Positions 37,966-48,623 of a stretch of DNA of 64,000 nucleotides are shown here, piece by piece. Each line of letters opens with the position of its first letter. Within the stretch, counting starts at the first letter, position 1. The position numbers and the translations under genes were made by a program. The DNA comes from Bog-756 sp963734395 (GTDB lineage Bacteria; Actinomycetota; Acidimicrobiia; Acidimicrobiales; RAAP-2), in assembly GCA_963734395.1 (NCBI GenBank), contig CAVTGY010000002.1, positions 558,001 through 622,000 of the forward strand, in the 5' to 3' direction. The notes below the pieces were generated by a model. It saw only the letters and a program-made list of their open reading frames with translations. It did no database searches and had not been told where the DNA came from.

Positions 37966-38479
37966 GGTCTGTCTCCTCCAATAGCCGGTCTCTTGTTTTC
38001 ATCAGTGGGCCACCCGGCGTGGTCGACTCGACGACTTCCTTCAGACGACCGAGATCGGAAAGAAGGTCAGCGGTGCGATCCCGGTGGGCCGGCATGACCA
38101 ACCAGAGGAATCCCTCCAGCAGCCGGGGCAGGTGGAGGACGTGGTAGGACTCGCATACCCGTGTTCCTGTTCCGTCCTCGGTCAAGCTGAGGCGCCATTC
38201 GACAGAGTCCGGGTACGGTCGGCGCGGAAGTGTTTGCCAAACCAGCGTGTGGAGCTCCTCCACCAGCTTCACCTCGTTGAGCCGGGTCCAACGGAACCCT
38301 CCCCGGCGATTGCGACCTCGAAAGCGGGCACCCACCACCGGATCGTGTACGTCGCCCACCCAGGCACACGACCGGCACTCGCCGCTCCATTCTCCGATGC
38401 GTGTCACATCCGAGACCACCGCCCAGACCGCTTCCGGCGGTGCAGCCACCCATAGGCCCGCTTCGCAATTGTGGAGCAT
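37952..38479 (-). CDS. SRPBCC-family protein
   Basis: Intact 175-residue protein: CEAGLWVAAPPEAVWAVVSD, RIGEWSGECRSCAWVGDVHD, VVGARFRGRNRRGGFRWTRL, PDSVEWRLSLTEDGTGTRVC and a C-terminal helix FLWLVMPAHRDRTADLLSDL that caps the hydrophobic pocket. This subgroup is often annotated polyketide cyclase or ligand-transport protein. Pair overlap with the following SRPBCC gene suggests they act together. It diverges from the adenylate cyclase gene. Confidence 0.88.
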   Translation of the reverse strand: MLHNCEAGLWVAAPPEAVWAVVSDVTRIGEWSGECRSCAWVGDVHDPVVGARFRGRNRRGGFRWTRLNEVKLVEELHTLVWQTLPRRPYPDSVEWRLSLTEDGTGTRVCESYHVLHLPRLLEGFLWLVMPAHRDRTADLLSDLGRLKEVVESTTPGGPLMKTRDRLLEETDHGQR

Positions 38480-38583
38480 GTTCCATCCCCGAGCTATGGC
38501 AACAGGACCCGGCTGACCGCACTACGCGACGCCAGCCTAGTGACCCCGACCGAGGGTTAGCTGGAGAAGTACGCTCGTGCCCG

Positions 38584-40099
38584 GTGGCCACGGGAACCCG
38601 AACCCGTTACGCGACGAGCGACGGCGGCGACATCGCCTATCAGGTGCTGGGTGATGGACCGGTGGACATCCTCATGTACTCCCGGGTCGATCGTGTCGAT
38701 CGACTGTGTGGACGACGAACCGTCTCTGACCCGCTTCCAGCGTCGTCTGGCCTCGTTCGGTCGGGTGATCAGGTTCGACCGGCGGGGGGTGGGTCTGTCG
38801 GATCGGGGCTCGCCTTCGAGGCCTCCGACCTATCAAGACTGGGTGCGGGACGGCTTGGCCGTCCTGGATGCGGTCGGTTCCGAGCGGGCGGCCGTGTTCG
38901 CCCCCTTCACCAGTTCGGCGGAGGCGATCGTTCTGGGGGCGACCAAGGCCGACCGGATCAGCCACGTGGTGCTGGTCAACGGCGCCTCCCGCGCCCGATG
39001 GGCACCGGACTACCCGATGGGCATTACCCAGGACCTGATCGATTTGACCTTGCAGATGACGGTGGCCACCGACGCCCTCGAGCAGGGGTATGACAACTTG
39101 AAGATCCTGGCCCCGAGCGTGGCCGACGATCCAGCGTTTCGTGCCTGGTGGGATCGAACCGGCAACATGGGTGCCACTCCGGCCATGGCTCGAGCCCTGC
39201 TTGCCGGCGTGTTCGAACTCGACGTCCGCCATCTGCTGTCCGAGGTCAAGGTGCCTACCTTGATCATCCACCGGGCGAATCTCGAGATGCTCCCGGTGGA
39301 ACACGGCCGGTACCTGGCCGAGCACATTCCGGGTTCCAAGTACGTCGAGCTGCCAGGGACCGATCTCTTCTACTGGGTGGGCGATACCGAACCGATGCTG
39401 GACGAGATCGAGGAATTCCTCACCGGCGTGCGCGGAGGGCCGGGCACCGAGCGAGTGTTGGCCACCGTGCTGTTCACCGACATCGTGGGGTCGACCGATC
39501 GGGCTGCTCAATTGGGCGACGGACGGTGGAGGGATCTGCTCGATCGTCACGACAAGTCGGTGCGCGCCGAAATCGGACGGTTTCGGGGTCGGGAAGTGAA
39601 CACCATGGGAGACGGCTTCGTGGCGTCGTTCGAAAGCCCGGGTCGGGCCATCGAATGTGCCTTGGCCATCAGGAGCACCTTGAAGATGTTCGACATCGAG
39701 GTCCGCGCCGGTATCCACACCGGTGAGATCGAGCTCCGGGGTAAGGACGTGGCCGGGTTGGCCGTCCACATCGGTGCCCGGGTGTCGGCTCTCGCTGCTC
39801 CGGGCGAGGTGCTGGTGTCGGGTTCCGTCCCACCGTTGGTGGCCGGTTCGGGATTCGAGTTCACCGACCGGGGCGAGCACCAACTGAAGGGCGTGCCGGG
39901 GACGTGGCGGGTCCTTGCCGTGGACCGGGAGAAGTCCCAGGGCCTCCGCCTCAACTCGGCCAGCCGGGCGCGGAGGCGGTCGCGGTGGGCCGGCCACTCG
40001 GTGGCCAGCATCGAGAAGACGGCGGAATCCCTCACCGCACCGTCCGCTCCCGGCCGGTCGGCCCGGATCACCCCGTCGAAGGAGCAACCCAGTCGATGA
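38584..40099 (+). CDS. Alpha/beta-hydrolase-fold / class III adenylate cyclase fusion
   Basis: Two-domain signalling enzyme of about 505 residues. GTG 38584 begins ATGTRTRYATSDGGDIAYQV; an indel near 38690 leads into the hydrolase-like domain (RFDRRGVGLSDRG, VPTLIIHRANLEMLPVEHGR). The usual GxSxG nucleophile elbow reads AVFAPFTSSAEA, so the Ser appears lost and the domain is probably a ligand sensor. The cyclase domain follows with both metal Asp sites, TVLFTDIVGSTDRAAQLGD and VNTMGDGFVASF, then AGIHTGEIELRG and AVHIGARVSALA. Predicted product cAMP. The stop at 40099 overlaps the convergent GNAT gene, and the true end may be near 39950. Confidence 0.85.
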
Positions 40100-40594
40100 T
40101 GGCGGCGCGGGAGCGGTCGTTGCGAGCGTCTGTCTTGAGGCGCACCGCCCGCACCTGCCACTGTTCGAATGCGTGGGTCATCATCAACAACTTGGCCTCG
40201 GTGTTGATCGGCGTCCGCTGGACCGATGGTCGCAGCCAGGTGTAGCCGATGCCGGCCACGTCCGGGGTGCTCCGTTGCCGGGTGACGAGCCCGGGAACAG
40301 CGATGACCAGTCCCACGGGGCGAGGTCGTAGAAGCGGGTCGATCCGACGATGCGTCGATCGGCGACGGCTGTAGGTGACCAAGGGGAGCTGTTCGCCTTC
40401 CTCCCGCTTGGCCAGGGCTCGCTCCACGTAGATGGTCATGCTGGCCCGATCCCAGGGAACCGGCGCGAAGGCGAAGGTCGACCGGTCCTCGGTGGCAGCC
40501 TCGAGCAACCCGTCGACATGCTCCGGCCCCATGGGGGCGAGGTGGACGAATGTCCTCGAGCCCTCGAGGCCATCGAACGGAGGTTGCCGGTCAT
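39951..40594 (-). CDS. GNAT-family N-acetyltransferase (frame-broken)
   Basis: About 210 residues of the RimJ-like acetyltransferase group. The start ATG 40594 gives MTGNL, then after an indel near 40575 the core FDGLEGSRTFVHLAP, EDRSTFAFAPVPWDRASMTI, VAGIGYTWLRPSVQRTPINT (acetyl-CoA side) and MMTHAFEQWQVRAVRLKTDA. A frame break near 40370 affects the middle, and another near 40085 leads to LGCSFDGVIRADRPGADGAV and SMLATEWPAHRDRLRARLAE. The stop at 39951 requires one more indel and is approximate. Probable target: an amino group of an amino acid or protein, not determinable. Confidence 0.82.
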
Positions 40595-40602
40595 CGGTCC
40601 CT

Positions 40603-41460
40603 CTACTTGAGGAGCTTGGACAGTCGCCGATCGGCGAGCGGCTTGCCACCGGTTTGGCAGGTCGGACAGTACTGGAGCGATTTGGTGGCGAAGGACACCT
40701 GGCGGATGGTGTCCCCGCACACCGGGCACGACTCGCCGGTCCGGCCGTGGACCTGCATGGCCCGCTTCTTTTCGCCCTTGAGCTCGGCCACATCGAGAGG
40801 GGACGAGCGCTCGACCGCTTCGGTGAGCACGCCGACCAGTGCCTCGTGCAATCGGGTCAGTTCGGTCGGGTCGAGTTTGGACGCCTTCTTGTAGGGGGAC
40901 AGCCGGGCGCGATGGAGCGCCTCGTCCGAATAGGCGTTGCCCACCCCGGCGATCAGTGACTGGGTGGTGAGGGCGGTCTTGAGGGTGACCGACGAATCTC
41001 GCAGCAGGGCGCTCAGATGGTCGGTGGTGAAGCCTGGCGCCAAAGGGTCCAGCCCCAGCCCGGCGAGTGGTTCGACCTCTTCGGGTGAACAGACCACCCA
41101 TAGAGCGAGGCGCTTTTCGGTCCCCATCTCGGTGACGTCGAATCCGCTGTTGTCGTCCAGGGCCACGCGCAGCGCGATCGGGCTGCGACCCGGACGGAGC
41201 GTGGTCGACGGCAACCTGTCGTACCACTTGACCCATCCGCCCCGGGCCAGGTGGACGACCAACCAGATGCCGGCATCGATGCACACGAACTTGCCCCGGC
41301 GCTCGACCCCGGCCACCACCCGGCCGGTCAGCCCGTCGAGAGGCGGCTCGACCGTCTTGAGGGCCGAGAACGACGTCAGTTGGCACCGCTCGATGCGACG
41401 GCCTTCCATCCGGGCGGCGAGGCCGGCGGTCAGGGCTTGCACTTCGGGGAGTTCGGGCAC
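40603..41460 (-). CDS. Fpg/Nei-family DNA glycosylase
   Basis: Intact 285-residue base-excision-repair enzyme. The N-terminus MPELPEVQ supplies the catalytic Pro2 and Glu3 after Met removal. IAGVGNAYSDEALHRARLSP is the helix-two-turn-helix region, and a C-terminal zinc finger has CPVCGDTIR and YCPTCQ. It removes oxidised bases and nicks at abasic sites; the exact split between Fpg and Nei substrate preference cannot be read from sequence alone. It diverges from ileS across 92 bp. Confidence 0.94.
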   Translation of the reverse strand: MPELPEVQALTAGLAARMEGRRIERCQLTSFSALKTVEPPLDGLTGRVVAGVERRGKFVCIDAGIWLVVHLARGGWVKWYDRLPSTTLRPGRSPIALRVALDDNSGFDVTEMGTEKRLALWVVCSPEEVEPLAGLGLDPLAPGFTTDHLSALLRDSSVTLKTALTTQSLIAGVGNAYSDEALHRARLSPYKKASKLDPTELTRLHEALVGVLTEAVERSSPLDVAELKGEKKRAMQVHGRTGESCPVCGDTIRQVSFATKSLQYCPTCQTGGKPLADRRLSKLLK

Positions 41461-41552
41461 AGGTCAATTCTGGACCCTACAGGCCCGTAGTATCGCCACA
41501 GCCGTCGGCCCGACCCTCCGACCCCCGATCCGACCCGAGAGGAAATCCCCGC

Positions 41553-44500
41553 TTGTTCAGTCCGGTCCCACCCGAAGCCGATTTCACCGCCCTCGAAACC
41601 GAGGAGTCGGCCCGCTGGCGTGAGCACCGCGTCTTCGAGCGCTCGGTGGAGCTGCGGGCCGGTGCCGAGGCCTGGGTCTTCTACGAAGGCCCGCCGACCG
41701 CCAACGGGCGGCCGGGGATCCACCACGTGTGGGCCAGGGTCTACAAGGACCTGTTCTGCCGTTACCGCACCATGCGGGGCTACGCGGTGCCCCGCAAGGC
41801 CGGCTGGGACACCCACGGCCTGCCGGTCGAAGTCGAAGTCGAAAAGCAGCTGGGCATCACCGACAAGCGCCAGATCGAAGAGCAGGTGGGTATCGCCGAG
41901 TTCACCCGATTGTGCCGCCAGTCGGTGCGCAATTATGTCGACGATTGGCGGGAACTGACCGAGCGCATCGGCTACTGGATCGACAGCGACGCCGCCTACT
42001 GGACCTTCTCGCCCGAGTATGTCGAGTCGGTGTGGTGGAACCTGAAGAACCTTTGGGACCAGGGCCTTCTCTACGAGGACATCAAAGTGGTCCCGTACTG
42101 TCCGCGCTGCGGCACTGCGCTCTCGAGCCACGAGTTGGGTCAGCCCGATGTCTATCGGGACATCGTCGACGAGTCGGCGTACGTCCTGTTCCCGCTTGCT
42201 CGACCCGGGAGATGCATCCGGATCGACTACTCGGCCGCCCTCGGGCGCGAGACGTTGTCGGGTCTGTCGCTGGTGGTGTGGACCACCACGCCGTGGACCC
42301 TGCTGTCCAACACCGGGGTGGCGGTGGGTCCCGATCTCGAGTACGGGGTGGTCGGCGACCTGATCGTGGCCGCCGATCTGGTGGAAGAGGTGCTCGGCCC
42401 GGATGCGGTGGTCGAACGTCGGGTGTCCGGACACGATCTCATCGGGCTGCACTACGACCGACCGTTCGACGATCTGGTCCCGGCCCCGGGACCCGCCGCC
42501 GGTGACGGTTGGCGGGTGGTGGCCGGCGACTTCGTCGAAGCCGACGAGGGGACTGGCGTGGTGCATCTGGCCCCGGCCTTCGGCGAAGTGGACCGCGAGG
42601 CGGGACGGACGCAACGGCCTCCCGACCCTCAACCCGGTGGGCCCCGATGGCCGCTTCTCCACCGCGGTTTCGTGGCTGGCCGGCCAGGCCGTGCGGGACA
42701 CCAACGCCACGGTCAACGACCGCCTCGAGGCCGCCGGTCGCTTGCTGCGTCGTCTCCCTTACGAGCATGCCTACCCCCACTGCTGGCGGTGCGACACCGC
42801 GCTCATCTACTGGGGCAAGCCGAGCTGGTACGTGAGGACATCGGAGCGCAAGCCCGAGTTGGTGGCCCAGAACCGAACGATCGGGTGGCATCCCGAACAC
42901 ATCCGTGAGGGGCGGATGGGTGAGTGGCTGTCCAACAATGTGGACTGGGCACTCTCCCGCGATCGGTACTGGGGAACGCCGCTGCCGGTGTGGCGGTGCG
43001 GAGCGGGCCACGTGGTCTGCGTCGGATCGCTGGCCGAGCTCTCCGATCTGGCCGGACGGGATGTCTCGGGGGTCGACCCGCACCGACCGGATATCGACGC
43101 GGTCACCTTTCGCTGCACATCCTGTGCGGGGGACGACGACCTCGCCGAACCGAGTACGGAGGGGGACGGCGAGATGCGGCGGGTGGAACCGGTGATCGAC
43201 GCCTGGTTCGATTCGGGGTCGATGCCCACGGCGCAGTGGGGGTATCCGCTGGCGCCGGGCTCGGATGACGAGTTCGTCTACCCGGCCGACTTCATCTGTG
43301 AGGCCATCGACCAGACCCGAGGCTGGTTCTACTCGTTGCTGGCGGTCAACACGCTGGTCCGGGGGTCGACGCCGTACCGCAATGTGCTCTGCCTGGGGCA
43401 CCTGGTGGACGCCGACGGCCGCAAGATGTCCAAGAGCGTGGGCAACGTCATCGATCCGTGGGAGATCCTCGATACCCGCGGTGCTGATCCATTGCGCTGG
43501 TGGATGTTCTCGCAAGGATCGCCCTGGACGCCGACCCGGGTGAGTCTGGGTGCCATCGACGCCGCCATGCGGGACACCCTGTTGACCCTGTGGAACACCT
43601 GGTCGTTCTTCACCACCTACGCGTCGCTCAACGCATTCGACCCCGCCGACCCCTCCATCCCGCCGCCGGGACAACGGTCCGACCTCGACCGGTGGATGCG
43701 CTCCCGGCTCCATGCCACGGTGGCTGCCACCACCGACCGCCCTCGACGGCTACGAGCCGTTCGCGGCGGCGACCGCCATCGCCGAGCTCATCGACGACGC
43801 CTCGAATTGGTACGTCCGTCGAAGCCGGCGCCGCTTCTGGCGCACCGATCCCGATGCCGACCCGGCGGATTCACTCGGCGCCCAGGCCACGTTGCACGAG
43901 GTGCTGGTGACCGTGGCCCATCTGCTCGCCCCGATGTGTCCGTTCGTCGCCGACCGGATCTGGCGCGATCTGACCGGAGCCGGGGAGGACGATTCGGTGC
44001 ATCTCGCCGATTGGCCGGCGGTGGACCCGGGGTCGCTCGATCCTGCGCTCGAGGAGGGGATGGCGCTTGCCCGCCGTCTCTCCTCCCTGGGACGGGCGGC
44101 ACGATCGGAGGCGGGGATCAAAGTGCGACAGACCCTGGCCCGGGCCCTGGTCTACCTGCCGCCGGGGAGCGCCACCCCGCCGGTCGGGGTGGTCGAGGAC
44201 GAGCTCAACGTCGATGTGGTCGAGCCCATCGGCGAGCTGGGCGACGTCCTCACCTACGAGCTGGTTCCCAACTTCAAGCTCCTCGGGCCCCGGCTCGGCG
44301 CCCGGGTCCAGGCGCTGCGGAAGGCGATGAACTCGGTCGACGCGCTGGCGGCGGCGACCGATCTGGCCGCGGGCAGGACGGTGGTGGTGGACCTCGACGA
44401 CGGACCCATCGAGTTGGGTGGTGACGACATCGAGTTGCGGGTACGGGCGCTGCCCGGGTTTGCCGTTTCTCGCGACGGTGCCGAGGTGGTCGCCCTCGAC

Positions 44501-44782
44501 CTGGCCATCGACGACGATCTCCGTCGCCGCGGACTGGCCCGCGAGGTGATCCGTCATGTGCAGGAGGAGCGCAAGGTCATCGGATTGGAAGTCTCCGACT
44601 GGATCCATCTTCACCTGGTCGGCCTCGATGAGCTCGAGGCGTTGCACGAGCTCATCGGCAGAGAGGTGCTGGCTCGTTCGGTGGTGACGACACCCCCGGA
44701 AGGGACCGGAGCCGGTACGACCATCGAGCTCGATGACGCCGGGTCGGTGCGGGTGGCAACCATCTGGGTGTCCAAGGCATGA
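41553..44782 (+). CDS. ileS: Isoleucyl-tRNA synthetase (frame-broken)
   Basis: Class Ia synthetase of about 1076 residues charging tRNA-Ile. The HIGH-type motif is GPPTANGRPGIHHVWARVYK and the KMSKS loop is DGRKMSKSVGNVIDPWEIL. The editing domain shows VVWTTTPWTLLSNTGVAVGP and FVEADEGTGVVHLAPAFGEV. Zinc-type Cys pairs appear in YCPRCG and CWRCD, and the anticodon-binding domain carries MALARRLSSLGRAARSEAGI. Indels near 42595 and 43740 change frame in a gene that must be functional, strong support for sequencing errors. The ATG of the FGGY kinase overlaps the stop. Confidence 0.96.
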
Positions 44783-46367
44783 GCCGCGCCGGTGGCTTCA
44801 CCGGCAGTGAGCCCACGCCCAGGATCAACGGCTGCAGTACGTGCTGGCCATCGACCTGGGTACCGGTGGTCCGAAGGTGGCGGTGGTGGCCACCACCGGG
44901 CGCATCGTGGCCCACGCCCACGAGCCGGTGACCCTCCACCTGCTCGACGGCGGTGGAGCCGAACAGGATCCGCACGAGTGGTGGACGGCCATCACCGCCG
45001 CGTCCCGGCGGGCCCTGGCCCAAGCCGCGGTGGCCGAAGAGGACCTGATCGGGGTGGGGTGCACCGCCCAGTGGTCGGGCACGGTGGCCGTGGGGGCGGA
45101 GGGCGCGCCGCTGATGCGGGCGATCATCTGGATGGACTCCCGCGGCAACCAGGCCATCCGCAAGGTGGCCTCCGGAGCGGTCAACGTGCTCGGCTACGAC
45201 CCACGCAAGATCCTCCGGTGGGTGCAGGTGACCGGAGGGGCTCCCGGCCTGTCCGGCAAGGACCCGGTGTCCCACATCCTCTTCATCCGGGATGCCTTCC
45301 CTGACATCTACGACAGGACGGTCACGTTCCTCGAACCGGTCGACTACCTCAATCTGAAGATGACCGGACGCACCTGCGCGTCGTTCGATTCGATTGCCGC
45401 TCACTGGGTGACCGACAACCGGGTCATCGACCGGGTCACCTATGACCAGCGCCTGCTGGAAGTGACCGGTCTGGAACGGGCCAAGCTGCCCGAGCTGGTG
45501 GCGCCGGGCACCATCGTGGGTGCCCTCACCGTCCAGGCCGCGTCCGACCTGGGTATGCCGGCCGGTGTGCCGGTGGCGGCGGGCGCGGGCGATGTGCATT
45601 CGGCGGTGTTCGGTTCGGGCGCGGTGGGCGACTTCGACGCCCACCTCTACATCGGCACCTCGTCGTGGATCTCGGGTCACGTCCCGTTCAAGAAGACAGC
45701 CCCGACCAGCAATGTGGCCTCGATCCCGGCTGCGCTGGCCGGCAAGTACGTGATCGTCGACGAGCACGAGACCGCAGGGGCCTGCCTCACCTTCATCCGC
45801 GACAACCTCGGCTTGGCCCCGGACTTCGATGCCATGAACGCCATGGTCGACCAGGTCGAGCCGGGCAGCGGCCGGGTGCTGTTCACCCCGTGGCTCAACG
45901 GTGAGCGATCCCCGGTCGATGACCACACCGTCAGAGGTGGCTTCCACAACCTGTCCTTGTCCACCACCCGCGCGCAGATGGTCCGTGCGGTCTATGAGGG
46001 CGTGGCTTTCAATTCGAGATGGCTGCTCGAGGCGGTGGAGAAGTTCGCCGATCGAAGATTCGAATCGCTGGCGTTCATCGGTGGCGGGGCCAACTCCGAC
46101 CAGTGGGCCCAGATCCACGCCGACGTCCTGGACCGGGAGATCCGCCAGGTGGCCGACCCGGTGTTGGCCAACGTCCGCGGTGCCGGCCTGATGGCGCTGT
46201 TGGCGCTGGGTTGCCTTTCCGTCGACCAGATCCCCGACATGGTCGAGGTCCGGCGGACCTTCACCCCCGACCGGTCCCATGCAGCCGAGTACGACACCCT
46301 GTTCCACGAGTTCGTCACGCTGTACCGGCAGACCAAGGGGATCTTCAAACGGCTCAACCGGTACTGA
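44779..46367 (+). CDS. FGGY-family carbohydrate kinase
   Basis: About 529 residues, xylulokinase-like. ATG 44779 overlaps the ileS stop. An indel near 44820 joins MSRAGGFTGSEPTP to QYVLAIDLGTGGPKVAVVAT, the phosphate-1 motif; GTG 44841 is the alternative start. Other motifs: CTAQWSGTVAV, IIWMDSRGNQAI, VAAGAGDVHSAVFGSGAVGD, LFTPWLNGERSPVDD and SLAFIGGGANSDQWAQIHAD (adenosine region). It phosphorylates a sugar or polyol; which one is unknown. Coupling to ileS is probably genomic packing rather than shared function. Confidence 0.9.
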
Positions 46368-46405
46368 ACGGGCGGCGCTGGAAACCCGGGGGATCAAGGA
46401 GGAAG

Positions 46406-46863
46406 ATGCCACGCTTCATCTCTGACAGTCGGTTGGCCGACGATCTGATTCGTATCGGCGACGAGGCAATCGCCAAAGAGGACGATGCGAAGCTCAGGGA
46501 CTATTTCGCTGAGGTCTATGTCTTCCACGGACCCGGCGGGGACCTCGGCTTTGATGAACTTCGCGCCTACTTCGCATCGTTGCGCTCGGCCTTCAGCGGT
46601 CTCCGAATCGTCGTGAACAGATCATTGCCGACGGCAACTTCCTTGCCGCGCGCACCAGGTTCTCGGGCGACTTCACTGACGTGTTCACCTATTCCCCTAT
46701 CGGCCCGGTCGAGCCCACCGGCGAGCACATCGAATGGGAGGTGATCGGCACCTTCAGGTGCGACGATGACGGACGATTGGCAGAAGAGTGGGTGCAGACC
46801 GACTACCGCAGTTTCTTGACCAAGCTCGGTGTGACGGTGACCGAGTCCGCCGCCCGTCCGTAG
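46406..46863 (+). CDS. SnoaL-like (NTF2-fold) protein (frame-broken)
   Basis: About 152 residues of the SnoaL/ester-cyclase-like cone fold. The start ATG 46406 has a textbook AAGGAGGAAG site. It reads SDSRLADDLIRIGDEAIAKE and VYVFHGPGGDLGFDELRAYF; after an indel near 46615 it reads MFTYSPIGPVEPTGEHIEWE and DDGRLAEEWVQTDYRSFLTK. This fold binds small organic substrates; no catalytic assignment is possible. It stands alone after the FGGY kinase. Confidence 0.78.
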
Positions 46864-46976
46864 TCGTCCGGCCGGCACCCGTCCGTGCTGGTGCCGAGCC
46901 CGGACGGCACATCAGTCCCCCTCGCATCGATGTCCAAGACCTGACAATCTTGACTCGCCAGGCACGTGGCGAGACG

Positions 46977-47032
46977 CACTTCCCGCCGCGTCAGATTGAA
47001 GAAGAGTCACTTCCCGCAGATTCAGATTGAAG
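46977..47032 (+). repeat. Two tandem 25-bp direct repeats, 31-bp period, upstream of a hydrolase gene
   Basis: CACTTCCCGC-N4-TCAGATTGAAG occurs twice, at 46977-47001 and 47008-47032, with the two blocks identical and only the 4-base spacer varying (CGCG, AGAT). A 31-bp period is close to three helical turns. The pair ends 41 bases upstream of the ATG at 47073, where regulators bind. Confidence 0.6.
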
Positions 47033-47072
47033 CGGCCGTTTTGGGAAGCACTTTCAGACAGGAGGACCTTCC

Positions 47073-47896
47073 ATGGGGACGATCACCACCACCGATGGCA
47101 CCGAGATCTTCTACAAGGACTGGGGGTCGGGCCAACCGATCGTCTTCAGTCACGGCTGGCCCCTTTCAGCTGACGACTGGGACACCCAGATGCTGTTCTT
47201 CCTCCGGCACGGCTTCCGGGTCATCGCCCACGATCGGCGTGGGCACGGCCGCTCCACGCAGACCAGCGATGGTCACGACATGGACCACTACGCCGACGAC
47301 CTGGCCTCGCTGACCGCACACCTCGATCTCCGCGACGCCGTCCACATCGGCCACTCGACCGGTGGCGGCGAGGTCGTTCGCTATGTCGCCCGGCACGGCG
47401 AGGACCGGGTTGCGAAAGCGGTGCTCATCAGCTCGGTCCCACCGCTGATGGTGCAGACCGACGCCAACCCTGGCGGCCTGCCCAAGAGCGTGTTCGACGA
47501 TCTCCAGGCCCAGCTGGCTGCCAACCGGTCCGAGTTCTACCGGGCCCTGCCCTCGGGTCCCTTCTACGGCTTCAGTCGGCCCGGTGTCGAACCCTCGGAA
47601 GCGATCATCGAGAACTGGTGGCGGCAGGGGATGATGGGAGGGGCGAAGGCACACTATGACGGCATCGTTGCTTTCTCCCAGACGGATTTCACCGAGGACT
47701 TGAAGAAGATCACGTGCCCGTGCTGGTCATGCACGGAGACGACGACCAGATCGTCCCCTACGCCGACTCCGGCCCGCTGTCCGCCAAGCTGGTCCAGAAC
47801 GGGACCCTCAAGACCTACCCCGGATTCCCGCACGGGATGCCGACCACGGAGGCCCCGACCATCAACGCCGATCTGCTGGCCTTCATCCAGGCCTGA
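47073..47896 (+). CDS. Alpha/beta hydrolase, non-haem chloroperoxidase/esterase type (frame-broken)
   Basis: About 275 residues. Motifs: TTTDGTEIFYKDWGSGQPIV, FSHGWPLSADDWDTQM (oxyanion), AHDRRGHGRSTQ, and the nucleophile elbow HIGHSTGGGEVVRYVARHG with Ser. After an indel near 47712 it reads PVLVMHGDDDQIVPYADSG with the acid Asp and FPHGMPTTEAPTINADLLAF with the His. The AGGAGG ribosome site lies just before ATG 47073. Such enzymes hydrolyse esters and can form peracids; the natural substrate is unknown. Confidence 0.92.
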
Positions 47897-47950
47897 CCGG
47901 GTATGGTCCCCGCTCGAACCACTGAGGCCACCCTGATTTCGTAGCATATC

Positions 47951-47970
47951 GTAGCTCAATGTGCTACAAT
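47951..47970 (+). promoter_or_regulatory. vapBC promoter and operator
   Basis: GTAGC at 47951-47955 and GCTAC at 47963-47967 form an inverted repeat with a 7-base spacer, and another GTAGC lies at 47941-47945. TACAAT at 47965-47970 is a good -10, nine bases before ATG 47979, so the transcript is probably leaderless. The dyad overlaps the -10 and is a plausible antitoxin autoregulation site. Confidence 0.55.
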
Positions 47971-47978
47971 GATGCGGC

Positions 47979-48227
47979 ATGGCAAAGACCATCGCACAGA
48001 GAGAGCTCCGGAACGACAACGCAAGGGTTATCGAGGCCGTCGCCGCCGGCGAGAGTTTCGTCGTGACGCGCAACGGCGTGCCCGTAGCGGAACTACGTCC
48101 GATCGTGCAGACGCGCCGGACCTTTGTTCCGGTCGCTGAGCTTCGTTTGCTGGCCGCCACCGGGCCCCAGATCAACCGAGAACGATTCAGAGCGGATCTC
48201 GATCAGGTCGTGGACCAAGGCCTATAG
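47979..48227 (+). CDS. Phd/YefM-type antitoxin (VapB-like)
   Basis: Intact 82-residue protein. The N-terminal DNA-binding half (AKTIAQRELRNDNARVIEAV, SFVVTRNGVPVAELRPI) is the Phd/YefM fold. The C-terminal half, rich in Arg and acidic residues, would wrap the toxin. No Shine-Dalgarno is present. The stop TAG abuts the toxin ATG with no gap. Confidence 0.93.
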   Translation: MAKTIAQRELRNDNARVIEAVAAGESFVVTRNGVPVAELRPIVQTRRTFVPVAELRLLAATGPQINRERFRADLDQVVDQGL

Positions 48228-48623
48228 ATGCCGGCGGGCCTACTCGACACCTCGGTTGTCATCGACTGGGACGACCCGGCGGTTGCCGCTGCTCTTCCAG
48301 AAGAGTCCACCGTGTGTGCGATCACCCTCGCCGAGCTGGCTGCTGGACCACATATCGCTGCGTCCAGCTCCGAGAGCGCAGTGCGTCAGGCTCGTCTCCA
48401 ACAGGTAGAGGCGACCTTCGAGCCACTCCCCTTCGACGCCATCGCGGCTCGGAGCTACGGACAGATCGTGGCCGCAGTCGCCGAAACCGGCCGATCACAT
48501 CGACGGCGTGTTGCCGACCTGCTCATCGCAGCCACTGCACACGCCAACGGCCTCGCGCTCTACACCCGAAATCCGGCCGACTTCGCCGGACTCGATGATC
48601 TTGTCCACGTCGTCGGCATCTGA
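48228..48623 (+). CDS. PIN-domain ribonuclease toxin (VapC-like)
   Basis: Intact 131-residue PIN domain. Acidic active-site residues: Asp in GLLDTSVVIDW, Glu in AITLAELAAG, Asp in RRVADLLIAATAHANG and Asp in LYTRNPADFAGL. VapC toxins cleave specific tRNAs or rRNA when free of antitoxin. Direct fusion of stop and start codons with vapB supports a functional pair. Confidence 0.95.
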   Translation: MPAGLLDTSVVIDWDDPAVAAALPEESTVCAITLAELAAGPHIAASSSESAVRQARLQQVEATFEPLPFDAIAARSYGQIVAAVAETGRSHRRRVADLLIAATAHANGLALYTRNPADFAGLDDLVHVVGI

